From: Gemmatimonadales bacterium
Lineage (GTDB): Bacteria; Gemmatimonadota; Gemmatimonadetes; Longimicrobiales; Gaopeijiaceae
DNA length: 35,029 bases
Reading direction: 5' to 3'
Assembly (NCBI GenBank): GCA_020344755.1
Contig: CP070829.1
Coordinates: 1,473,346-1,508,374 of the forward strand
The translations under genes were made by a program, and so were the position numbers. Of the stretch, positions 16,155 through 23,937 are shown in pieces (the first letter of the stretch is position 1; each line of letters opens with the position of its first letter). The notes beneath the pieces are model-generated. The model searched no databases, was not told the DNA's origin, and saw nothing but the letters and a program-made list of their open reading frames with translations.

Positions 16155-17852
16155 ATGCGCCCCAAACCCCCAGTCCCGTTCCGTGCTCACCGGCCGAGGG
16201 TGTCGGCTTTCGTCGTCACCCTCCTGCTCGGACTCCCGGCCTGCCAGGCGCCCGACGCCACACCGCCCGCCGAGGATCTCCCCCAGGTCGACCGGTCCCG
16301 AGCCGGCCTGGTCTCCGCTGCCCAGCCGCTGGCCGCCCGAGCCGGTTCGGACATGCTGGAGCTCGGCGGAAACGCGGTGGATGCAGCGGTGGCGGCCGCC
16401 TTCACTCTCGCGGTGGTGGAACCCAGCATGAGTGGGCTCGGAGGCCGGGTGCAGATTCTCATCCGGACGCCGGACGGGGAGCACGTGGGGATCGACGGAA
16501 GCACCCAGGCCCCCTCCTCGTACGATCCCGATACGGCACCCCAGGCGTCCTACGGATACGACGTGATCGGGGTGCCGGGTGTTCCGGCTGGCCTGCTCAA
16601 GGCGCACGGCGAGTACGGCACCCTCCCCCGGTCCACCGTCATGGCGCCGGCCATCCAGTACGCGGAGGAGGGATTCGAGCTCCTCCCCCGGGAGGCCGAG
16701 CGTCACGCCTCCGCCCGAGAACAGCTCGCGGAGTTCGAGGGAAGCCGGGCCTACTTCCTACGCCCGGACGGCACGACCCACCCCCCCGGTACCCTCTTTC
16801 GGCAACCGGACCTCGCCCGGACCCTCCGGGTGATCGAGTCCGAGGGCGTGGAAGGCTTCTACCGGGGTAGCATCGCCCAAACCATCGCCGCGGACATGGA
16901 TGCGCACGGGGCGCCGGTGACGCTCGAGTCGCTGGAAGAGTACGAGGCCCGGTCGGCCCAGATCGTCCACGGGAGCTACCGGGACCACGACCTGGTGAGT
17001 CTTTGGGTGCCGTCGGCCGGGGCCATCACCATCCAGGTGCTGCACCTCCTGGAGACCCGGGACGTGGCGTCCATGACGGAAGCGGAGTGGGCGCAGTCGC
17101 TGGCCGAGGCCATCCGGGTGGCATACGTGGACCGGCCGAACCAGAGAACGTGGGAGGACGCGGAGCGACTCACGTCAAAGGCATACGCCGTCCAAAGGGC
17201 CGAGCTCATGCGGGTGGGTGCCTGGGAGGGCTCCGGGGCGGGCGCGGTCCCCGACGGTCACACCACGCATCTCACGGCCGCCGACCGCTCGGGCATGGTG
17301 GTGGCTCTCACGCAGTCACTGGGTCCCAGCATGGGGTCGAAGGTGGCGTCGCCCGAATTGGGTTTCCTCTACGCGTCTACCCTGGGGGGCTATCTCGGGC
17401 GTATGGAGCCTGGAGAACGGGCTCGATCGCACATCTCGCCCCTCATGGTGGAGCGAGACGGGCAGCCCTTCCTGGCCCTGGGCGCGGCCGGGGGAGGACG
17501 GATCCCCACGTCCATCGTGGCGGCGGTCAGCAGGATCATCGACGGCGGAATGTCCTTGGAGGATGCCCTGGCCGCGCCGCGCATCGTGCCCGACTACCCG
17601 AGCCAGACCCTGGGAGGCGACCTTGCAGCGCCACCTCAGCTGGAGGTGGAGACCCAGACCGGGATGGGGTTCGCGCCCGAGGTGGTGGACGCCCTGGAGG
17701 CCATGGGCTACCAGGTGGAGGTCGTCGAGCGAACCGGCGCATTCGGGCGCGTGCACGCCGTCCGCTGGAACGGGAGCGAGCGCCTCTGGGTGGGAGCCGC
17801 GGATCCGGATTGGGAGGGTGCGGTGGCGGTGCCAAGGGAGATGATCCGATGA
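16155..17852 (+). CDS. ggt: gamma-glutamyltranspeptidase, lipoprotein
   Basis: GGT cleaves or transfers gamma-glutamyl groups from glutathione and related peptides outside the cytoplasm. The 565-residue precursor has a signal ending in LPAC, a lipobox. GGNAVDAAVAAAFTLAVVEPSMSGLGG is the typical large-subunit start, and VIGVPGVPAGLLKAHGEYG follows. Self-cleavage is expected at the THLTAAD segment, where the new N-terminal Thr (T370, first Thr of TTHL) is the nucleophile, giving a small subunit of about 195 residues. GPSMGSKVASPELGFLY carries the usual oxyanion/nucleotide region, and GAAGGGRIPTSIV the later glycine-rich stretch. Its ATGA overlaps the next gene (17849-17852), so it is coupled to the D-amino-acid deacylase-like gene. 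Confidence 0.92.
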   Translation: MRPKPPVPFRAHRPRVSAFVVTLLLGLPACQAPDATPPAEDLPQVDRSRAGLVSAAQPLAARAGSDMLELGGNAVDAAVAAAFTLAVVEPSMSGLGGRVQILIRTPDGEHVGIDGSTQAPSSYDPDTAPQASYGYDVIGVPGVPAGLLKAHGEYGTLPRSTVMAPAIQYAEEGFELLPREAERHASAREQLAEFEGSRAYFLRPDGTTHPPGTLFRQPDLARTLRVIESEGVEGFYRGSIAQTIAADMDAHGAPVTLESLEEYEARSAQIVHGSYRDHDLVSLWVPSAGAITIQVLHLLETRDVASMTEAEWAQSLAEAIRVAYVDRPNQRTWEDAERLTSKAYAVQRAELMRVGAWEGSGAGAVPDGHTTHLTAADRSGMVVALTQSLGPSMGSKVASPELGFLYASTLGGYLGRMEPGERARSHISPLMVERDGQPFLALGAAGGGRIPTSIVAAVSRIIDGGMSLEDALAAPRIVPDYPSQTLGGDLAAPPQLEVETQTGMGFAPEVVDALEAMGYQVEVVERTGAFGRVHAVRWNGSERLWVGAADPDWEGAVAVPREMIR

Positions 17853-19420
17853 GCCGGGCCGGCGCTGGAGCGGTGGTAGCGCTCCTTCTTCTGGTGTTCC
17901 AGCCGGCGGCTTCCCAGGAGTACGACGTCATCTTCCGGAACGGGCGGGTCCTGGACGGGGAAGGGAACCCGTGGTTCCGGGCCGACGTGGCCATTTCCGG
18001 CGGGCGGATCGCTGCGGTGGGGGACCTCTCCGGGGCAGTGGGAGCTCGGGAGCTGGACGTGCGGGGGCTGTACGTCTCACCCGGGTTCATCGACACCCAT
18101 TCCCACGCCGGTCCGGGATTGGCGACACCGGGCCTCAGCCACGCCGAGCCACTCCTGACCCAGGGGATCACCACCGTGTTCGTGAACCCCGACGGAGGCG
18201 GGCCGGTGGACCTTGTGGCCCAGCGCACGGCGCTGCTCCGCAATGGCCTGGGCGTGAATGTGGCCCAGTTGGTTCCGCACGGTTCGGTGCGCAGCACCGT
18301 GCTGGGGTCCCAGGACCGGCTCGCGACCCCGCCGGAATTGGACCGGATGCGAACCCTGGTCCGGGAGGGAATGGAGGCCGGCGCTTACGGTCTCTCCAGC
18401 GGTCCGTTCTACGTTCCTGGAAGCTACTCCGACACCCGGGAGCTGGTGGAGTTGGCGAGGGTGGCCTCGGAGTATGGTGGCGCCTACACGAGCCACGTGA
18501 GGGACGAGTCGGACTACACCATCGGCGTGGTTGCCTCGCTCGAGGAGGTGATCACCGTGGCCCGTGAGGCCGGCCTCCCGGGGGTGCATACCCACGTGAA
18601 GGTCCTGGGACCTCCGGTTTGGGGATACTCGGCGGCGTTGGTGCACCGTATCGAGCAGGCCCGGGCCCTGGGAGTGGAGGTGTACGCCGACCAGTACCCC
18701 TACCCCGCGTCGGCCACCAGCCTGCATGCCGCCCTGCTGCCGAGGTGGGCCGAGGCAGGAGGGCGAGACTCGCTGGACGCGCGTCTGGGGCGGGAGGACG
18801 ATCGAGCCAGGATCCGCGACGCGGTGGTGGACAACCTGGCCCGCCGGGGTGGGGCGGACCGCATCCAGTTCCGCCTGGTACGTTGGGATTCCTCTCTGGA
18901 GGGCCGTCTCCTCTCAGAAGTCGCCGGAGAGTGGGGCATGGATCCGGTCGATGCCTCGCTGCGCATCTTCGGCGAGGGCGGCGCATCCATCGTGTCCTTC
19001 AACATGAACGAGCGGGACGTCCGGACGCTCATGGATCAGCCGTGGACCATGACCGCTTCCGACGGGGACCTGATTCCCTGGCAGGTGGGTGTACCGCACC
19101 CCCGCTCCTATGGGACCTTCCCCCGGAAGATCCGCACCTATGTGCTGGAGGAAGGTGTGGTGACCCTGGAGGAGGCCATCCGATCCATGACCTCCCTTCC
19201 TGCCCGGGTCTTCCGCATGGCGGACCGCGGTCGCCTGGAAGTGGGGATGGTGGCGGACCTGGTGGTCTTCGACCTGGCTAGGATCCGCGACCGGGCCACC
19301 TTCACCGAACCGCATCAGCTGTCCGAGGGGATGGTGCACGTCTTCGTGAATGGCGAGCCCGCGATCCTGGACGCACGATTCCTGGATGCCCGATCCGGGG
19401 ACGTTCTCCGGCGCAGGTGA
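17849..19420 (+). CDS. secreted N-acyl-D-amino-acid deacylase-like amidohydrolase
   Basis: The 523-residue protein has a short signal (AVVALLLLVFQPAASQ) and the amidohydrolase barrel of the D-aminoacylase subgroup. Metal motifs are DTHSHAG (H84, H86), YTSHVRDES (H216), VHTHVKVLG (H249) and a late TASDGDL Asp. The YADQYPYPASATSL segment is typical of this subgroup. In known D-aminoacylases a Cys in TTVVVGNCG bridges the metal; here the aligned segment reads TTVFVNPDG, with Asp115 in place of Cys, so the metal site may be altered. The likely reaction is removal of an N-acyl group from a D-amino acid or a related amide. It shares an ATGA with ggt. A 6-bp hairpin follows the stop. Confidence 0.85.
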   Translation: MSRAGAGAVVALLLLVFQPAASQEYDVIFRNGRVLDGEGNPWFRADVAISGGRIAAVGDLSGAVGARELDVRGLYVSPGFIDTHSHAGPGLATPGLSHAEPLLTQGITTVFVNPDGGGPVDLVAQRTALLRNGLGVNVAQLVPHGSVRSTVLGSQDRLATPPELDRMRTLVREGMEAGAYGLSSGPFYVPGSYSDTRELVELARVASEYGGAYTSHVRDESDYTIGVVASLEEVITVAREAGLPGVHTHVKVLGPPVWGYSAALVHRIEQARALGVEVYADQYPYPASATSLHAALLPRWAEAGGRDSLDARLGREDDRARIRDAVVDNLARRGGADRIQFRLVRWDSSLEGRLLSEVAGEWGMDPVDASLRIFGEGGASIVSFNMNERDVRTLMDQPWTMTASDGDLIPWQVGVPHPRSYGTFPRKIRTYVLEEGVVTLEEAIRSMTSLPARVFRMADRGRLEVGMVADLVVFDLARIRDRATFTEPHQLSEGMVHVFVNGEPAILDARFLDARSGDVLRRR

Positions 19421-19427
19421 ATCCACT

Positions 19428-19443
19428 CCGGGAACAGTCCCGG
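19428..19443 (+). terminator. hairpin after D-acylase-like gene
   Basis: CCGGGA (19428-19433) pairs with TCCCGG (19438-19443) around the four-base loop ACAG, starting eight bases after the stop codon. There is no T-run. It probably limits read-through into the DHS-like gene. Confidence 0.4.
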
Positions 19444-19452
19444 TCGGAGAGG

Positions 19453-19480
19453 TTGTTCGGCACGGCGCCGGGCCTAGACT
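19453..19480 (+). promoter_or_regulatory. possible promoter of the DHS-like gene
   Basis: TTGTTC (19453-19458) and TAGACT (19475-19480) are separated by 16 bases and lie 35 bases before the ATG at 19516. The boxes match the general bacterial consensus only in part, so this is a weak candidate. Confidence 0.3.
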
Positions 19481-19515
19481 TATAGCCCCTTCTCGACCCA
19501 GAGCGGAGCCAGGAA

Positions 19516-20490
19516 ATGGGCGCGATTCGCGAGTTCATGGACAAGCACTACCTGCACTTCAATGCCCGCGAGACGGTGGCGGCGGCGAAGGCGTGGGAAG
19601 CCCATCTCGAGGCCGGCGGGAAGATGATGGTGACCCTGGCCGGGGCCATGTCCACGGGAGAGTTGGGGATCATCCTGGCTCGGATAATCCGGGCGGGGAA
19701 GGTCCACGCCATCTCGTGCACGGGAGCGAACCTGGAGGAGGACCTGTTCAACCTCCTGGCCCACGACGAGTATGAGATCATCCAGGATTGGCGGGCGCTC
19801 TCGGCGGACGATGAGACGGCGCTGTACCAGCGGGGAATGAACCGGGTGACGGACACCTGCATCCCGGAGAACGTCATGCGCCACCTGGAGCGACGACTCC
19901 TTCAGGGCTGGAAGTCCGCTGCCGATGCAGGGGAGCGGAAGTTCCCCTACCAGTTCCTCTTCGACCTCCTTCGAAGCGGCGAACTGGCCGAGTTCTACCA
20001 GATCGACCCCGCCCACTCGTGGATGGTGGCGGCGGCGGAGGCGGGAATCCCGGTCTGGTCCCCGGGGTGGGAGGACTCGTCCACCGGGAACATGTTCAGC
20101 GCTGCCGTCCTCACTGGGAAGCTCCCCAACCACCTTTGTGTGAAATCCGGCACCGAGCAGTTCGCGGACGTGATCCAGTGGTATCGCCGGAACCACGGCG
20201 ACGGGGCCCACCCGTCGGTGGGCTTCTTCCAGATCGGGGGTGGCATCGCGGGGGATTTCGCCATCTGCGCCGTGCCCTGCATCATCCAGGACATGAAGCA
20301 GGAAGTCCCCTTCTGGGGGTACTTCGCGCAGATCACCGACGCCGGACCGTCCTACGGGGGCTATTCCGGTGCGCCGCCCAACGAGAAGATCACCTGGGGG
20401 AAGCTGGAGGCCGAGACCCCCCGCTTCTTCATCAACTCCGACGCGATGATCGTGGCGCCCCTGATCTTCGCCTACCTGCTGGGCGACTGA
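19516..20490 (+). CDS. deoxyhypusine-synthase-family protein
   Basis: The 324-residue protein is a homologue of deoxyhypusine synthase, the NAD-dependent enzyme that in eukaryotes and archaea moves the aminobutyl group of spermidine onto eIF5A. Visible family segments are MMVTLAGAMSTGELG, HAISCTGANLEEDLFNLLA, IPVWSPGWEDSSTGN, GFFQIGGGIAGDFA and ITDAGPSYGGYSGAPPNEKITWGK. The Lys in WGK (K296) aligns with the catalytic Lys of the eukaryotic enzyme and is kept. Bacteria generally have no eIF5A, and bacterial DHS homologues are thought to make homospermidine or similar polyamines, so a protein substrate is not assumed. It is preceded by a possible promoter and closed by a strong hairpin, so it may be a single-gene unit. 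Confidence 0.9.
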   Translation: MGAIREFMDKHYLHFNARETVAAAKAWEAHLEAGGKMMVTLAGAMSTGELGIILARIIRAGKVHAISCTGANLEEDLFNLLAHDEYEIIQDWRALSADDETALYQRGMNRVTDTCIPENVMRHLERRLLQGWKSAADAGERKFPYQFLFDLLRSGELAEFYQIDPAHSWMVAAAEAGIPVWSPGWEDSSTGNMFSAAVLTGKLPNHLCVKSGTEQFADVIQWYRRNHGDGAHPSVGFFQIGGGIAGDFAICAVPCIIQDMKQEVPFWGYFAQITDAGPSYGGYSGAPPNEKITWGKLEAETPRFFINSDAMIVAPLIFAYLLGD

Positions 20491-20509
20491 CGGGTCCCGG
20501 CACCGTTCG

Positions 20510-20542
20510 CCCGGGAGGCCGCGGTCACAGCGGCCTCCCGGG
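20510..20542. terminator. 13-bp-stem hairpin terminator
   Basis: A perfect 13-bp inverted repeat (arms 20510-20522 and 20530-20542) with a 7-base loop sits between two convergent genes, the DHS homologue and the copper amine oxidase. It is symmetrical and lies 20 bases after one stop and 36 bases after the other, so it likely ends transcripts from both sides. There is no T-run. Confidence 0.75.
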
Positions 20543-20577
20543 TATCCGTGCTCCCAAGGCCAGACGTGGGGGCCGCC

Positions 20578-22542
20578 TCACCGGATCGGGAGGTCAATGG
20601 CGGGATTCCGCTGGAAGAAGGCCGCCGGCTTGAGGTCGAATCCGTGGAGCTCCAGGGGAAGGATGGGCCAGTCCTCGGGGCGAGCGATGTGGTGGAATCC
20701 GATGGTGTACCAGACGACGATGTCAGTGTCTGCGATGGAGCGGTTCTCCCGGGTCCAGAAGGGCAGCCCGTCGTCCTCGGGAGCGTTGGTGGGGTAGGGA
20801 CCCGACGCGAAGAGCTCGTCGCGCCGCATGGGCGTGGTCCAGATGGTGTGCTCGGTGAACCCGGCATTCCGGCGAATGTAGTCGCTCGGCAGGAGCATGG
20901 TCCGGGCGCCGTGACCTTCCAGCAGGTAGCCACTGGGGTATCCCTGGGGACCGATCCGGGAAGGGTTCACCACCCGCCAGTGTTCCGGCGCGGTCAGGGT
21001 GGAGGTGCGCTTTCCGTCCTCCTCCCTCTCCGGGACCAGCGTCTCCACGCGCCACACGCTTCGGCGGGGGTTCTCCGCGGGTAGCTCTTCGGTGACGATC
21101 TTGTCCACGGCCAGGCTGTTGCCGGTCCCGTCCACGTCGAAGTCCAGGCGGAAGTTGAAGAAGTGGCTGTGGTTGACGGCCACGGTGTGAGGAGCCACGA
21201 AGCGGCCGTAGCGGTCGTCGGGCTCACCCTCGTCGTCGGCAGCCGATTCCGCCTCAACGGTCAGGACCTGGTCGATCCCGGTGGCCGCCAGGTTCACTCG
21301 GATCGAGCCGTCCTGCTTGAAGACCCAGTCGAAGAGGTAGTCGTAGTTTCCGGCCTGCATGATCATCCGGAGAACCAGGTCGGTGCGGGCCCGGCTCTCG
21401 ATGTAGTGCTCGGTGCCGTGCCGCCACGCCGGTTCGGCACCGGGTCGCTCGAAGAGACACGCGACCTTGGCCACGCGCCGGGGCGATCCATCGGGCTGGA
21501 CCACCCAGCTGTCGACGTAATGAGCCCGGGCCGGGCAGTCCTGCCCGGGTTCCAGCGAGCCGGCGATGCCCTCGAAGGTGGAGGAGAACGTCCCGAGGTC
21601 GTAGTAGGCCTGGTGGGACCAGGGCTGTGTGGGTCCCTGATAGGGAACGAAGAGTTCCGACAGGGCCGCCTGGTAGAGGACCGAGCGGAACTCTCCCTCG
21701 AGCTCGTGGCCGACCCGGGAAAGGATGACGCCTCGCCGCGGATCCGCACGGAAGTGGAAGCGCCATGACTCCCAGCGGACCTGACCGCCGTCCAGCTCGA
21801 ACCCGGATCCCTGGGGCTGGCTCACGACGATGGGGGGCAGGGGATCGCGGGTGGGCCCTACCGCCTCCGGGTGATGCTCTGCCACCGGTCCGGTCCCGGG
21901 CACGGTCCCGTAGTCCTGAACCTGGAGGATCTCCTTGGTCTCCAGGTCCACCACGATGGAGAGACCCTCCACCGGCTCCCCCAGTCCGTTCACTTCACCC
22001 AGCCGGTTGATGCACGTGGCCCTCGAAATTCGGCGCCCCCGCTCCTCCTCCTGCCCGAGGAAGGCCATGGAACCGACGTAGCAGCGGACCATGCCGAAGT
22101 CCGTGATGCCCCGGGCCTCGAGGGCGGTCCGGACCTCCGGGTGCTCCAGGATCGCCGACCCGGTGCTCCAGTCGTCCGGGCCGAGCATGTACCGGGTCTC
22201 GGTTACCGCTTCGAAGCGCAGAACCCGTTCCCCGACCAGGTCCACCACCGCCTCATATCCGGTCCCTCCATCGACCAGGTGGAGGAAGGCCTCTCGGCGG
22301 AACGGCTCACCGGGTTCCCAGGAGAGAACTTCGGCCTTCGGAGGCTCGTGCACGGTGGCGAAAAGGAAGTGGGCGTCATCGCTGATCTCCCCCGAGGCTC
22401 GCATCACCCGGTAGAGGGTCCAGTGCTCCTCGGCGGAGAGATGATCCATCGGGTGGGAAGGCGCCTGGGCCGCCGCTGAGCCGCCGAGGGAAAGGAGCAG
22501 GACGACGAGCGGACCTAGGAGTCGGGGGGGCGACGGGCACAT
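20578..22542 (-). CDS. secreted copper amine oxidase
   Basis: The 654-residue precursor (ATG at 22542) oxidises primary amines to aldehydes, releasing ammonia and hydrogen peroxide. It has a signal peptide (LLGPLVVLLLSLGGSAAAQ). All key residues are present: AYYDLG with the catalytic base D315; AGNYDY with Y400, the tyrosine converted to topaquinone; NHSHFF with copper ligands H458 and H460; and HHIARPEDWP with the third ligand H618. D315 and Y400 are 85 apart, matching characterised enzymes. The N-terminal part (about 30-300) is the family's N2/N3-like region. The frame is open upstream to 22824, but the ATG with a signal is the sensible start. Substrates could be polyamines or aromatic amines; the sequence does not tell. 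Confidence 0.93.
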   Translation of the reverse strand: MCPSPPRLLGPLVVLLLSLGGSAAAQAPSHPMDHLSAEEHWTLYRVMRASGEISDDAHFLFATVHEPPKAEVLSWEPGEPFRREAFLHLVDGGTGYEAVVDLVGERVLRFEAVTETRYMLGPDDWSTGSAILEHPEVRTALEARGITDFGMVRCYVGSMAFLGQEEERGRRISRATCINRLGEVNGLGEPVEGLSIVVDLETKEILQVQDYGTVPGTGPVAEHHPEAVGPTRDPLPPIVVSQPQGSGFELDGGQVRWESWRFHFRADPRRGVILSRVGHELEGEFRSVLYQAALSELFVPYQGPTQPWSHQAYYDLGTFSSTFEGIAGSLEPGQDCPARAHYVDSWVVQPDGSPRRVAKVACLFERPGAEPAWRHGTEHYIESRARTDLVLRMIMQAGNYDYLFDWVFKQDGSIRVNLAATGIDQVLTVEAESAADDEGEPDDRYGRFVAPHTVAVNHSHFFNFRLDFDVDGTGNSLAVDKIVTEELPAENPRRSVWRVETLVPEREEDGKRTSTLTAPEHWRVVNPSRIGPQGYPSGYLLEGHGARTMLLPSDYIRRNAGFTEHTIWTTPMRRDELFASGPYPTNAPEDDGLPFWTRENRSIADTDIVVWYTIGFHHIARPEDWPILPLELHGFDLKPAAFFQRNPAIDLPIR

Positions 22543-23004
22543 GCGACGGGCATCCAGTGGGGGAAGGGGAAGGGGAGGATCAACGCGCGGGTTCAACGCG
22601 GACGCGCCAGGATGAACCGAGCGGGCACGCGGGCGCAATAGAGCGACCGTTCCCCGACCCGGTCCATAGCCACCGCTGGTGGCCAGGCCGGCGTGCCTGG
22701 AGGACCGCGTTCCGACGGCGGCCGCCCCACGGCGGAACGACGGGTCGGGGACCGGGTGGCCCCTGGCGCGCGGGGCCGGAGCTGTCCCACCATGACGCTG
22801 AATGACCTGCGATGCCCGACGCACACGCTACCGCACCGCCCGACGAACGGGACGTGCGGTGCGTGGCCTGCGGGCCCGACGGCGAAGGCCGATCGGTCCC
22901 GTGGGGCTCCATCGGTCCATCCTACCCGAGCTATGCCGCGAGCCGTCCTCAACCGGTCCACCGAACCGAAGCCGTCCCCGAACCGTCCCCCACCGGAGAG
23001 ATCC
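22543..23004. promoter_or_regulatory. 462-base divergent region without a convincing gene
   Basis: This is the longest gap in the window, between the leftward amine oxidase and the rightward D-aminopeptidase. It holds a purine tract with three runs of at least four G plus a GG (22559-22578), a CCACC/GGTGG hairpin (22670-22682), and an 11-bp inverted repeat (22651-22661 with 22741-22751). Open frames crossing it (for example 22812 onward) have no recognisable protein features. GGAGAG at 22995-23000 is the ribosome site for the next gene. Confidence 0.5.
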
Positions 23005-23937
23005 ATGCGCCCTCCCAGCCTCCGAGCACACCACGCCATTTCACTGCTCGCACTGATCGCCTCCCTGAGCCTGGCGTTGCCCGCCGCGGGCCAAGGTGGC
23101 GTACGGACCGGGTTGAAGGTCTACATCTCGGCCGACATGGAGGGTGTGGCCGGAGCGGTGACCGGAGACCAACTCGGCCCGTCGGGCTTCGAGTACGGGA
23201 GGTTCCGGGACTACATGACCCGCGAGGTCCTGGCGGCCATCGAGGCGGCCCGGGAGATGGGGGCCACGGAGATCGTCGTGAGCGATTCCCACGGAAACGG
23301 CGAGAACCTCCTCCTGGACCTCCTCCCGGAGGACATACAGCTGGTCCGGTCCTGGCCGAGGCCCCTCATGATGATGGAGGGGATCGACGAATCGTTCGAT
23401 GCGGCACTCCTGGTGGGGTACCACGCCTCCACGGGGAACACGGCCGGTGTGCGCGCCCACACCATGTCGTCGGCGAACCTCACGGGGCTGAAGGTGAACG
23501 GCGTGGAGATGCCCGAGGCCGGGATCAGCGCCCTCATCGCGGGCCACTTCGGCGTGCCGGTGGTGATGATCTCCGGTGACGACGCCATCGCCACCGAGGC
23601 GACGGCGCTCCTGGGGGACCTGGAGGTGGCGGTGGTGAAGTGGAGCTACGGCTTCCACTCCGCCCGGACCCTCATGCCCGGACCCGCCCAGAGGGTCATC
23701 GCCGAGCGCACGCGGGCCGCCCTTGCACGGCTGGAGGAATTCCAGCCCTATGTGATGCCCAATCCCCTGGCCCTGGACATCTCCTTCAAGAACTACATGC
23801 CTGCGGAACTCCTGGCCTATCTGCCCAACGTCGAACGCGTCGATTCCCACAGCGTTCGGTTCGAGGCTCGGGACGCGGTGGAGTTGTCCAGGTTCATCGA
23901 GTTCGTCCTGTCCTACGGCGCCGGGATCACCCCGTGA
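23005..23937 (+). CDS. secreted M55 D-aminopeptidase (DppA family)
   Basis: DppA-family enzymes remove N-terminal D-amino acids from short peptides. The ATG at 23005, four bases after GGAGAG, gives 310 residues with a signal peptide (ISLLALIASLSLALPAAGQ); characterised Bacillus DppA is cytoplasmic, so the export is a difference. The two-zinc ligands are kept at nearly the same spacing as in DppA: ADMEG (D44, E46), DSHGNGEN (H96), GYHAST (H140), RAHTM (H152) and MPEAGI (E171). The last segment (about 215-310) is the usual C-terminal helix region. The TGA overlaps the GTG of the next gene (23934-23937), so the two are co-translated. Confidence 0.92.
   Translation: MRPPSLRAHHAISLLALIASLSLALPAAGQGGVRTGLKVYISADMEGVAGAVTGDQLGPSGFEYGRFRDYMTREVLAAIEAAREMGATEIVVSDSHGNGENLLLDLLPEDIQLVRSWPRPLMMMEGIDESFDAALLVGYHASTGNTAGVRAHTMSSANLTGLKVNGVEMPEAGISALIAGHFGVPVVMISGDDAIATEATALLGDLEVAVVKWSYGFHSARTLMPGPAQRVIAERTRAALARLEEFQPYVMPNPLALDISFKNYMPAELLAYLPNVERVDSHSVRFEARDAVELSRFIEFVLSYGAGITP

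Noticed and set aside
22593..23039. Possible genes in the 462-base gap (22593-23039 minus; 22812 onward plus)
   Set aside because: Arg/Pro/Gly-rich sequence without domains; the short stretch VRCVACGPDG has a pair of Cys but no second pair to make a zinc ribbon.
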